NCBI GenBank assembly: GCA_029204225.1
Contig: CM055094.1
Location: 25,134,541 to 25,198,540, forward strand
Direction of reading: 5' to 3'
Length of the DNA: 64,000 nucleotides
Source of the DNA: Diphasiastrum complanatum
Lineage: Eukaryota > Streptophyta > Lycopodiopsida > Lycopodiales > Lycopodiaceae
The translations under genes were made by a program, and so were the position numbers. Shown here piece by piece: positions 1 to 15,800 of this stretch. The notes below the pieces were generated by a model. It did no database searches and was not told the origin of the DNA. It was given only the letters and a program-made list of their open reading frames with translations. Each line of letters begins with the position of its first letter. Position 1 is the stretch's first letter.

Positions 1-3589
<3,589 letters not shown>

Positions 3590-3604
3590 TTAGAATGTAA
3601 TATG

Positions 3605-3688
3605 CTTCTTGGTTTCCAAGGGATACTCGAACTTGGGATCAAAGAAACTTTGGATGCCAAGCTAACCAACTAGGCCAACCCCTTTGGG
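3605..3688 (-). mobile_element. Short tRNA-headed retroposon (SINE-like), complete
   Basis: The 84-bp insert is bounded by a perfect 15-bp direct repeat (ttagaatgtaatatg) at 3590-3604 and 3689-3703, the length expected of a LINE-mediated target-site duplication. On the minus strand it starts with 'ggggttggcctagttgg', which contains an A-box-like stretch, and carries a B-box-like 'aagttcgagta' about 35 nt further on. This is the internal Pol III promoter layout of tRNA-derived SINEs. The insert is much shorter than typical plant SINEs (above about 100 bp), has no poly(A) tail, and ends 'ggaaaccaagaag'. A second, 5'-truncated copy lies at 29879-29929. Confidence 0.72.
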
Positions 3689-3703
3689 TTAGAATGTAAT
3701 ATG

Positions 3704-4033
3704 ACCAGTTTGTGTTGGAAATCCTTTGTAAGTTCATGTGCGCTTTCCAAAGAAAGAGTATAGTTGGGTGATATGGTACTACATTCCTATTTTCATGTCT
3801 AGGTCGATAATATTCTATTTTCAGAACTTAGATGTGTTGGTGATGAAGATGGTTCAAATGGAAATCCATATTTGCATGGATTTTTTCTGTTGCCTTTTAT
3901 TGTGCAATTTTTTCAACAATAATCGATCTGTTTTTTAACAACCAAATTGTATAGCTATCTATCAAATTCATTAACAAGCTCCTCAAATTTGTGCAATTGG
4001 TCATTTCATTTTGTTGGAGTACATGCAACGATT
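3704..4033. other. Short spacer, nothing recognised
   Basis: AT-rich with no supported feature. It lies between the retroposon and the Helitron-like relic. Confidence 0.35.
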
Positions 4034-5540
4034 TCATTTGAAATTATTTCCACATCTTCTTCTTCGATCCAACATGGTATGCGCATGAATTGATCCTCTA
4101 TTTTGGATCTCATATCGAATGACATGGTGTTTGATCCTGCCCAACAAAAAGTGCTTTGAGAGTAAATAATCTTTCATGAATCTTTCCAATCGGGCCACAA
4201 TTAGCATCGTGCATTCAATCGAACAATTTTGCCAATCAAAATCCATGTCTTTGTTGTGCAATCTTTTCTATTTCAGTGATTTCAAACCATCTTGTCTCTG
4301 AATTTTCTTTTATAGTCGATATTAAAAAAATTGAGGAAGTTCCCAATGTTCAACCATTGTTAAGAGATCTTTTAAATTGTGTCTATGCCAAGATGGTGTG
4401 TTTGGAATCTCAGTTGGCAGAGTATATAAACATGACTGAATATTTGTTGTTCATATGCTTTCTTATTCTTTAAGAGATAACTGATTATATATTTTTGTAA
4501 TACTATTGATGGGACGCTATTCGATATTAATATGTGGATATAACGTAAAAACCAAAAAGAAAGAACTTGCTCATAAGCTAGCATAATCAAGGAAACTTAT
4601 ATTTCCATCATAAGTCCATGAGCGATGGAAATAAAAAAGGAAATAGGCTTGTTTCTAATGTTAAGGTAGGTTCGTCATGACGCTGACTATTATTTACAAG
4701 TTGTATATGTTTTGAATACATTTTGTTATTGTTTGTTAGTTTTACATTTATAATCTTGATAAATATCATGATGTCGTTTGTCGTTATGCCTCGATAGTGG
4801 GGTTGTATCTTCTAGTAGAACATAGGATTTTTGGAGGGGATCAACAGTCATGATTTCATATGGAACATTGCTAGGGACAAGGTGATCGATGGATCGTAGA
4901 GAAATGAAGGCTAAACTATTGTCAGAAGCATTTTTCTCATAGATGGTGTAAAACCTTGCAAATAGCGGATTATGTTGTTCTAACAATCTCTGAAGGGACT
5001 TTTTCTTTGAAGACTCATTTTCAATATGTAGATCACATGCAACTGCATTATTAAACAATGATTTTCTCGTGATCCACCCTTCTGAAAACGATTTGTAACG
5101 TCTTTTTGTTTCGATTGAAACATCAACGAAAGCTATATTTTGCAAATCGTAATATGCTTCGTATATATTCAGGTGATTGAAATACAATGTAGCGTATTCT
5201 ATGTTTATTTTGACACAAGTATTATAGACATGCCATGTTTTTTTTTATTCGTTTCCATATGTATGTTTCCATAAAAATGTACTGGCTATCGCGTATGGAG
5301 GTATACTATCGATTGCTAGTATGTTTTTATTGGAGACATGGTGCATGAAAAAAGTTGAACTGCCACAGGTGGAACAACATTTCATACATTTCACTAGATT
5401 CATACTTATTTCCAACCATTGATCATTCATCTCTAAAATTTCTAGTCTCGTCCTACTGAAGAGTGTAAAATTTTCTCTTTGTTTTTTCAACGTTCTTTGT
5501 CTAGCAAGCAAAAGTTTTTGTTTCATGGATAATGTCATGA
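4034..5540 (-). pseudogene. Helitron-like Rep (replication initiator) N-terminal relic
   Basis: Minus-strand fragments in several frames read like the N-terminal part of a Helitron Rep/helicase. From high to low coordinate: a piece with Cys pairs (CMKCCSTCG, 5538-5245); a piece with 'LLEQHNPLFARFY' (5187-4726), like the conserved block before the Rep domain; 'SLTMVEHWELPQFF' near 4350, matching the block just before the nuclease; and at 4261-4034 'RYEIQNRGSIHAHTM'. The last carries the HxH pair of the HUH endonuclease. Frameshifts and stops separate the pieces, and no Tyr motif or helicase domain follows. The RxExQxRGSxHxH form differs from the 'EFQKRGLPHxH' form usual in plant Helitrons. Assignment is by motif recognition only. 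No Helitron ends (5' TC, 3' hairpin-CTRR) were found. Confidence 0.6.
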
Positions 5541-6384
5541 ATACAGTCCAAAAAACATACGTATGTAAAATCTAGACGCTAAAAATGAAGTCTGCAATAT
5601 ATCTCTAAACAGGAAAGAATTGTAGTTCCTTTAACTTTCAATAGTAACCGAGAAAATCATTATCCTTAGTCTGACTTTCATATCAAACAAGTACTTAGAG
5701 ATAAACCTATTCCAAATCGTTAATCTCTACTCTAGAGTACAACTCAGGTTTGAAAAGTACACTAAGCAATGAATTTTCCATCTGGGTTACATTTATCACA
5801 AGTTAGTAACATCACCTCATGTAAAGCACTTACATGAAACACTGGGTGAAATAGCTTAAGAGATTAAAGTTAAAGAAATAAAAAAATAATCTTAATTATA
5901 GTCTCAAATTATTCACAACTTTGACAAATAATTCATAAGCTTTCAAGTACAAATATCCTTAGAATCCAAATTCTAAGATATGATAATTCATTTATCTAGA
6001 ATCTCTAGGAGAATCATTAAGATATAGAATGATTAAAACTCAACTCTGAGTACTCCAGATACTCTTTTGAGTTATATGCTCCTGTTTCTAGCACCAAATG
6101 CAAGAAAATAACATTCATTCATCTTAATAGATTTGTCTGTCTCCTATGATAACTGGAGATCCAATCAGATGAATAACTGTACTCAAGCATCTGTAGACCA
6201 TAAACTGTAGTAGAATAACATCCACTAGATAATTTCAGTTCTCCACAAATAAAATACTTATCTTTGTGAGAATATATGTGAGATCCATAGGCTCTCAAAG
6301 AAAATACTGGAGTAGAGAGATTCAAAACACTGATTTGAATTCTTACTCAAATAATAGATCAAGAATTAATCATCACACTTAACA
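5541..6384. other. AT-rich sequence, no gene seen
   Basis: Nothing coding. The composition resembles the noncoding element that follows at 6385, so this may be an extension of it that the second copy lacks. Confidence 0.35.
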
Positions 6385-9300
6385 ATCATTACAATTCCTT
6401 ATTATCCTCTGACAATAATTAAGTATCTATTTATGATTCGCCAATCATAAATATTTAGACTCATATCATTCGTCAATCATAATTTTCTGAAGTCCAAATC
6501 ATACTTAATCATTTATAGGATACCGGAGTATATGTCTAACATAACTCAGAAAAAGTAAGAGTCATTCCAAAAATTAAGAAAACATTGGATTTAGGATTAC
6601 TTCCAAAACATGATTCTTTAACTGAAGTGCAAGATTCAAGTTCTATAAACAACTGGTAATTAAAGACTGAACGCATACCAAAATGACAATCATCTTCAAG
6701 TACAAAAACTTTAGATTACCCCCCAGAATCACATCTAGATACCCAAAGTCCTGTTGAATATGAATTCAGTTGTTATTCTTGGATTCGTTATCCAATTGAG
6801 CTCTCTGGGATACAATCACTAATGAGCTGAGTCCCTTCCTTAACTAAGGAATACTCTATCCCAAGAATACTGTATATCCATTGCACACAATTTTTAACTG
6901 ATGAACCAAAATGATTCACTAATCATGCGTCTTACAAGCAATATAATTCAACAACCATCAGTTCCTGGTGAATCCACATCACGCTGATTGTTTTACCAAT
7001 TAACTTCATCCTAGAGTAATCAGCTACTCAAGCTAATTGCCAATGATTCAGAAATCTCAAATGTCTAGGTGAAGAATTCAATTATACTAGTATAACACCA
7101 CATTTAGATCCTTACCCAAATCATTTATAAGTTAATCCATAAATCTTTTATACAAAGATTTGTTAACTCTGCAAGTATCTGTCAAAACAATACTTGATCA
7201 TATGCTTATGTTCACCGACTAGGTTAAGTGCACCAGATAACCTTAGTAACTAGGATTACACAGTAGATTCATACAAGATTAATCGTGCACATATGAGAAT
7301 AATCTCACTATGACCCAGTACATAAACACATTTTTATCAGGCAGATTCATCCAGAACCCACATATTTTACTCACATATCTCACTGAAATCTTGTAACTCA
7401 GCTACAAAATATTTTCTATTTTTTATAAGTAAATAACATATTCGGAAAATCTTTGAGACGAATAAAATTCACTCTCAGTAGTTTTCCAATCTCACTTACC
7501 TCTAATTACATAATTTCTCCCACTGATTAACCCCTCTTTGATCCTAGTACTTAACTAAGATTAGGTTGATCCAATATAGAACTCTCAGACTTAAATTCTG
7601 ATCAAACTTACTTTTATTTCACCCAAAATAGCATTAGTAACTTTTGACCTTTTACTGAACTACTTATGGATAATGATTCAAATTCCAAACCTGTTCTAAT
7701 TTCAGATTGTCCACACAATCCCTAGAGAATTTCTCATATTCAAAAAGTTCCAATTAGGCATCTTACTCTGAATCTATTTAAAATTCCTTTCAGATCCAAT
7801 CATTTCTATATCCTAGCTGGTTCTCTTCCGAAAGCTATGTAACCAACAAATTTCCAAATAGAATTTTATCCCACCACTTCACCCCTCCTTTTAAAGAAAT
7901 TATAAATTTTCATAAAAGTTAACTGGAAAGATGATATATGAAAATATCTAAATCCTAAAAAAAGTCAGTAATAAGTGCTTCCACTAAAGGATTCACCCTA
8001 TTACACACAAGATTTCTCCTTCAAATATTTTCAATATGAGTGATAGAAACTATTATTCCATCGAAATCCATTTATGCAACAAAGATATTCCATGGTTTAA
8101 GAAATTGAAACATTTTTAATCTTAGAATTTATCTGAATCCCAAGTCTATTCACACAAGTAGTAATCTATATGACATAACAGTCTTTTAGAAGAATAACCT
8201 CATGTTGGAAAGAATCATATAAATCAATCTAATATCCTATATTCGAGAAATTACTAAGAAGTAAAGGATTAATTAAGAAAGTGAGAAATAGATTTGAGGG
8301 CCTCTGATTTTGTAAATAATGAGATACCACATTGGGATCTAGATTAAATCTCAAATTTTTCCAGAATACCCCACATTCGATTGAATGGTTTTCTTCTTTC
8401 CCATATCGCGACTAGCTACTAAAACACACCATTGATCATCAGATCTTTACAGTCCTAGAATTCCCTTTCCCATACCATTAGCTTTTCCTTCCAGAAAACC
8501 CTTAACTGCCTTATCTGATATTCTAGAGATCCACTGATCATCTAGCTGTTCTACAATCACTATAGGAAATTATCTCTTGTTCCAAAACACTGGAGAATCT
8601 CATTTATTTGGATGACTAGCATGCCTATCAGATGGATATCCAAAATCCACATCTGATTATGTGACTTAGACAGAAGAATTAACATGGTTCAATATTACAT
8701 CCTGATCCTTTCTGGTTAATGATAAGCTTCAAACCCCTACTGATGCATCAAATCTAGAGACAAGCTTCTATCAACTAAGAGATCCAATGTAATCCACATA
8801 TCAAATTTCACTTCTAACCTCACAATTGACATCCAAAACTGCGGATAACTCAATGGTTACAAAGATATCAATTACGAATTCAACTGAATGAATTCTAACC
8901 AGGAAATTAATAACCAGTATTAAGCAATTATTCACAGGGATTACCAAAATCCTAACTGCGAAATACATTTCCCGATCACACTTACTACCTCTGATGTCCA
9001 CTCTTTTTCCCTCCTTTTTCAGTTTCCTGAAAATCTATTTCAGCTAAGTTACCAAGAAGACATAATGATATTAGTAAATGTTTAAAATACTAATTATTGT
9101 AGGAAAAAGTCCAAAACAATTTCATTTTTTTCCTATATCAGACTGAATATAATTCACCATAGGATTTTACTAGAAATGAAATCAGTTTTGTAATTCCTAT
9201 TATTACAAATTTTCCAATAAAATTGGATTGTTTTTTCTTTTTATTGACTGGTTTGGCATTACTCCGTTAATATTGACAAAACCTATCCAAACATAGAATA

Positions 9301-11398
9301 TAAAATTACATGAATGGAAATCCCACCGATAGTATTTCAGTAATTCTTGAATCGTATCTTGTCAGATTTACTTACAAGATAAAGAATACTATTGCCACTC
9401 ATCAAATCTGGTAATTCAAATTTAACGAGTATGTTGCACAAACGTTCACTTGACTGATTTCTATCGATCAACATCGATTAAAAAATTATCAAACAAGTAG
9501 CTGAATTCAAATTTTAACCAATTTGAAATTCAACAAAAAGAAAAAAAAATCAGATTTTAACTTTCAATCTGGGAGTTCCCAACTCCAAAAGTTAAAAGAA
9601 ACACAGTAAAAATTGTCGGCAATTCATTGCGGTTTCATCCGTCAATTTTAACTTATCTATCACCGAGAAATAATTTAGACTTAGTGAAAACACTGTGATC
9701 AATTCTGACTGATAAACTCAGTTTAATTAGTTCACTAATCTAAACTGATTCCATAGATAACAAAAAAATGACTGAAATTTCGATTTTTTTCGGAAAACTC
9801 AAAATTTGCTTTATTTTACGTAATTCAAAAATTCTGACGAAAATACCGTTAGTATAAAAGGCAATCGGAGTCGAAAAAATCGAAACACTCTCCGATTCCT
9901 AATGTTACTAACAAAATGTCACACTGGCATGCAAAGCACACTACATCAATTATAAACGTCATTACAGAACCTTTTACGTAAACTTCAGTTTTACGGAATT
10001 TGTCAGCAAGTAACATAGATTTGTGACCCAAACTGTCAGAGCACATGCGTATGACCACCCTCATGCATGTCAGAATCACTTTGAGAATCAACATGCAACT
10101 AATCCATGCAAGTACAATACTACAAATTCGGGAAATGACTGGCATGCAATCAGAACAATTTCAAAATTTGCAAATTTTATTCACAAAACTGCAAAACTTC
10201 AGATGATCATAACTTTGGCTACATGACACCAAATTGGGTGCTGTAAAGCTTAATACAGAGGGAGACCAAGTGAACAAGATGCTTGCCATGTCAGCCTACC
10301 ACCTAGGCTTCACACATGCGAGATCAGAGCTACCAGAAAACTGTAGTAGGGCGCACTTCCACAAGAAGGAATCATGCAAAAACGTGCAAACACCCATCCT
10401 AGCCCAAAATTGATGCTACCAACAGTCTTAAACCATCAATTAGACTTCCATGGAGCATTTATACTGATCCTAAGATGCAGTATAGGCTGAGAACGAAGAT
10501 TTCTTGATTTGTAGAAGTCAAAATAGCTTCAAACTTGATGGAGATGGTGCATAAGCCACCGGCCATCAATTCACATGTCTGATAGCTTGCTGGGAAGGTA
10601 AAAAGGAATGCTAATCATGCTGTAATTAGTTTCACAATGATTTCCTTATGGATTTGGAGAGATCCATCCCCCAAAAATCACTAAAAATGGTCATTTTTTT
10701 TAAGTTTTTTGACTTCCTACAAGTTCAATTCCTGGAAATCTTGGTTCTAACTTCAGGGAAAGCCTCAAAAGACTTTGGTCCAGCTCTTTACAAGCTTTAC
10801 ATGGTGTTTTACAGCCACCTACTATCCAACTTTATGAAAAAACAAGCAAAAATGATGATTTTTGGCTATTTTCTGGTTTTTTTATCACCATAAAGTGGAA
10901 ATTCATGACATACAACTCTTTCTCTAACACATGAAAACCAATTTAAAGAATTACAACCATCTAATTGATCTGATCTTGCTGGATTTTGGTTCTTACTATC
11001 TATTTTGTGCCAAAAAGCATGAAAAACCAAGCAATTTAGACCAAAACATAGCCTAGAATCATAAATCATTGGAGAGAACCGGCATGCATCATTAATTTCA
11101 TCATTAATGAACCCTAAAATGAAAGCACACTTGCTGAAAAATTCAAATCTACCAAATATTTGATCTACACAAGAAAAAGCTTCAAAAAAGCATCACAAAT
11201 TGGCCTTCAAGGACAATTCTCCATAAAACCACAAAGAACCCCAAGAGCAATGGATCTTAGCAACATGCGAATTGAAACTGGGATAGTACACCCACTTGCA
11301 CACTTGCTATCCACATTGGAAGAGAATTCCCATGGATCCAATCCGAAATTTCGACGAAAGGTAGCCCTTCTCCATGTTCTCCAATCTTCGTAAGCCTT

Positions 11399-11410
11399 GC
11401 TCTGATACCA
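11399..11410 (-). promoter_or_regulatory. Primer-binding site for initiator tRNA-Met
   Basis: TGGTATCAGAGC on the minus strand is the plant retrotransposon PBS complementary to the 3' end of initiator tRNA-Met. It abuts the inner end of the LTR at 11411. Confidence 0.85.
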
Positions 11411-12358
11411 CTATAAGGGAAGCTCCCTAAGATCCTGCTTACAAGATAACACACAATGGAAAACACACTATGGAGCAACCACCCAACCAAGTAGAAGCAA
11501 CCAATCAACTCTAGAAGCTTCACCCCCAAGCCAAGGGACAAGAGGCATGAATGTAGAGTGAAACCCTGGCAATGAATCCATGATCACAATGAGGCTCATT
11601 CGCAAGCTGGAGGTTCAACTGAACACATGCTTATATGCTAGCTCATTCACATGTTAAAGGCTTATAGATTTATTTAAACTCACTCACATGTTAGACGTGT
11701 GAAAAGTACATTACTAAGGACCATAAATGGATCTTTGAATGATCCACAAGGTGATTGTATGCTTGTTAAACAATCTATCAGAAACTAGTCATCAGAAAAC
11801 AAGATGTAGTTTAGCAGCTTGATAGGAAACAAGTAGAGACAATCAAAGCATTGATCAAATAGTCTAATCCAACTCCACACGTGTGGAAATAAGGCTGTAG
11901 TACGGCCTGTAGACAGTGTTTACAAAGTGCCAAAGCTGGGTTTCATTGGAAAAATAGAGTAATCACCATACAATGAGAGGAAACTCGAGTTTCTCCTTGA
12001 GGCTCCAAAAAGTTTCTATCTTCTCACTATGGAGAATGGAAATACATAGTAAAACACACTTCCTTTTGCAAAGTTAGGTGAAAATCCAGCATGTAATAAG
12101 GAAGTAGACTCCACTTTCTTGCCCTAATGTGAAAACCCTAGTCTAGATCCAAGAGTCATGCTTGGTAGGTGCATGGTAGGTACAAATCTCATCATAAATC
12201 ATGGTCTAGATCCTACAAAGTAGGAATCACTACCAAATAGACACAACCACTCCTCTTGACTCGTGGTAACCTACTTTAGGTGTGTATGTACAAGTGGCAC
12301 TTTGGCCATTCAAGTAACCAACAAACAATATTGACAAAATGTACAATATTCTACATGG
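11411..12358 (-). repeat. 5' LTR of the noncoding element
   Basis: Boundaries are inferred. The inner end is set by the adjacent primer-binding site and the outer end by a TG (minus strand 'tgtagaatattg'). No second copy of this LTR is visible in the window, so the outer end is uncertain. Confidence 0.5.
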
Positions 12359-12813
12359 CTAGATTTGCCAATGTAGGCAATTTTTCACAAGACGCTTAAC
12401 CAAATCTATCCAAACTTGTTTTAAGAGACTCTTGAGAGGCCGTGAGTCTCGAGAATCCATACACATTGGCCTTAAAAGCCGAATTATCCGAGAATGAAAA
12501 CTATCAAAACACTTGACCACAAAAGTCTTTTGAAAAATGCTTTTTGATATTATCAACCCATAGGATGAGAGAGATTTGATCCTAGCCGGATGAGCCCAAC
12601 TCAAAGCACATACAAAGTGAAATATTGTAAAAATCCCAACATTGAAAAAATGTCTAGTCAATACTCTCAATACTTTTTGATCATTTCGAGTCTTTGGGTT
12701 GTGCTAAATAGTGAGAAGCTAGAGTTGTGTTTGAGGATCATCGCCATTTTGGATCTTTTCTTTTAGTATCGTCGCACAAGAATAGTAAGGGTTGTGAGGA
12801 GAGGACGAAGCTC
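12359..12813 (+). other. 5' flank and probable promoter/5' UTR of USP39-like gene
   Basis: About 450 bp between the LTR and the start codon. No clear TATA box was identified. An open stretch in frame with the CDS runs upstream to 12727, but it has no ATG before 12814, so it is probably 5' UTR. Confidence 0.4.
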
Positions 12814-15800
12814 ATGGATCGGAGCGAGGACGAGGACGATTCTCGCCACGATCATTTCCAATCCAATGGAAGCAACAAGAAACCCCGACTGGAGGAGCCG
12901 GAGCCAGAGCCAGAGCCAGAAGAGCGTGCAGCCATTGTCAACCTGCTTCCTTATTTTTCTTACGCTGATGATGACGATGATGAGGAAGACGCGGATGACA
13001 GTAACAATGATGGCGACTCCAGCCATAAATCAAGAGTGAGCCGCCGCAAGGACACGGAAGTGCGTCGGGATTGTCCTTATTTGGACACTGTAAATAGACA
13101 GGTATTTTTATCATTGCTATGTTTTGTAAAACATTTTAGTAATGTTGCAAAAGGGATGCGGTTTCAGTATTGCTTTGGCATGAGCCTCTTATGTGCATAA
13201 AGTAAGAAGCAGGTGTGGTGTGTGTGTCCTTGTTTGGTCGACAGGTATTCTTATCATTGTTATTTTTAAAAATTATTTTATTGATGCTGCAAAAGGGACT
13301 GTTGTATCAATATTGCTTTGGCATGAGCTTCATCTGTGCAGAAAGTAACAAGCAGTTTGTGTGTGTCCTTGTTTGGATAGTGCGGTATATATATTATTAT
13401 GTTTTTGTGAAATATTCTAGTAATGTCAGTATTGCTTTGGCAGGAACGTCATATGTGCAGAAAGTAAGAAGCAGGTTTGTGACTATGAAGTTTCATGTCT
13501 GCCTGCAGGTGCTGGATTTCGATTTCGAGAAGTTCTGCTCTGTCTCACTTTCAAACTTAAATGTGTATGCATGCTTGGTTTGTGGGAAGTATTTTCAAGG
13601 TAGAGGTCGAAAATCTCATGCTTACACACACAGCCTTGAAGCAGGTCATCATGTATTTATCAACTTGCATACTGAAAAGGTTTACTGTCTCCCGGATGGC
13701 TATGAGGTCAATGACCCCTCTTTGGATGATATCCGATACGTCTTGAACCCCAGGTACGAATTGTATCAACCTCATGTTCCAAAATCTACAGATAGGTCTT
13801 CATTGATTTGAGAAAGCAAGAAGTGGCCATGAAGTTTGAACATGTATTGTCATCTGTTGAGGGACACAGCTAGAATATCTGTCTAGTTATCTAAACCCTA
13901 AAGCAAGAATCACAAATGGCACAAACCAAGAACACATTACAATCTCCATTTCAAAGCATCCATAATTCGTGCCCTTGGACATTCCTTTGCTTGAAGTGTT
14001 AGGTTGTTATTCTGTTATATGCATTTAGGACTTCCAATGTGTAAACCCATGCAGCAACATCAATGATTTGGATGTCGCAATAATTGCCCATCCATAGAGT
14101 GAATTTCATACTCACTCCCCTATAGTGGAAGTATACCAACATTACATATCAATCCCTTGAAAATAGTAGCCATGGTGTACCAACTCACCTTAACTCCAAG
14201 AGAGCCTTGCTGAAGTGTTGGATGATCATAGGACTCACAATCCACGCAAAAGCAGAATAAAAATGTACCTAGGATAGCTCGATAGATGCCACATCCTCTA
14301 GGATATACAGTCTCAATCCTAGACTAACTCATATTGTATGTTTAGCTAATTTTTACTTCTAATGTCCATGTCTCAATCCTAGACTAACTCATAATGTATG
14401 TTTAGCTAATTTTTACTTCTAATGTCCATGCATTAGTTGTCCCCTATCTTAGTCATAGTTTACCATTCATAGTACATACACTAAAGTTACCTCACGCTAA
14501 CTTGAGTAGTTTTTTTTCCTTCTCTAGGCTCCCTTGACCTAATCGACTTAACTTGATTAGGGACATAACACGTACTCTAGCTTCATCCTTGTCTAACTTG
14601 CACATTTGTTATTTTTAGAATGACCCTAATTAATTTTCAACTAAAGTAGAGACTCGTTATTACACATATCATGTGATAATATACATGATTCATTATCTCT
14701 AGATCCTTGATAACAGGCTCCATTGATCATTTCATGATTGAGCAACATACCCATGCCTTTAAGACAATTGGTCTCTAGCGGGAAGTGTAACGAGGAAAAC
14801 ACTAGAAGATCTAATTGTTTTCGCTAATAAATGTAGATTTAGCTGCCACAAGTGATCCTCAATTCATCTTGGTAGAAGTTGTTATGTTCACTATTTATGG
14901 CTACTTTCTATTTTACCTCCTTCAAAGAATAGCCAAAGGAAGTAGAAATTTTAGAATTTATTGTTTCAGAAAACCCTAATTTTGATATGGCTACAAGATT
15001 CCACATTGTCCAAATGTACATTTGACTTGTAATGTAGTCTAAAACACATTATACTTAAAATTCTCAAATCTTTCATTATTTCCAGTTTAGAAACACAAGG
15101 TTGGGGTTGAATGCATTTCTCCCCTAAGTTAGACACCTACATATTGATGTGAAAAAATTTTCCTCGTCGGATGAATCATAAAACTATTCATAACCTAGAA
15201 TTACATCAATCCTATCCATATTCATGACATGGAAGTCTAGGTGGCTTGATATAATCATGCATCTAAGGCTCTAATTCAGGAGCTATCCATAGTTGGCTGA
15301 GTTTTAGAATATGAACAAAATGCTCTCTGTGGAACAGTTCTAGATTTACATCAAGGCTTTTTTGACCTAAACATTAAAATAACATGATTTGAATTTTGTT
15401 TAGATGGAGAAGCTTTCAAATAGTTGTTCGGGGTGGGAAAATCCATCCAAAAAAAAGTTTTAAATGGTGCATAGGTCCAAACATAATAATCTATTTGTAT
15501 GGAGGAAAGTTGTGGAACGTCTTGGTCAGAGGACTTTCTCGGATTTGAGAACTCTTGCCCTTAGATTAGTGCCCTTTGGCCAGGATTCTCAAATCTAGAA
15601 AAGTCATATAGCCAAGACTTTCCACTATACATACATTTTGGATGTTGGACTTGAAGAACGATTTGAAATATGGGAAGAATCAATTGGATTTATCTCGTAA
15701 GTGCATCGTGTAGGAGAGAGGACGAGTGGAGGTTTTTTGGGGACAAAGTGACAATTCTTTGGCCTGAGAATGGTGGGTTCTGGCTCTAACTCTCATGGAA

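Larger units (their letters stand above)
6385..12358 (-). mobile_element. Large noncoding LTR retroelement (LARD-like), copy 1
   Basis: Read on the minus strand, the element starts with an LTR of about 0.95 kb (12358-11411), followed at once by the primer-binding site TGGTATCAGAGC (11410-11399) and about 5 kb of internal sequence without coding frames. Most of the internal part is repeated at 31305-34788 (6385-8338 with 31305-33258; 10095-11365 with 33527-34788) at high identity, some stretches near 98 percent by eye. Positions 8339-10094 have no counterpart in copy 2. No 3' LTR was found, so copy 1 is either incomplete or extends left beyond 6385. An LTR and PBS around long noncoding sequence fits a LARD or a gutted Ty3 element. 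The LTR ends about 450 bp upstream of the USP39 start codon. Confidence 0.62.

Noticed and set aside
12727-12813. A longer N-terminus for the USP39-like protein
   Set aside because: The upstream in-frame stretch begins with GTG and has no ATG before 12814, so it is taken as 5' UTR.
12763-13039. Open frames on both strands overlapping exon 1 of the USP39-like gene
   Set aside because: They are shadows of the acidic, low-complexity exon 1; the spliced frame explains the region.
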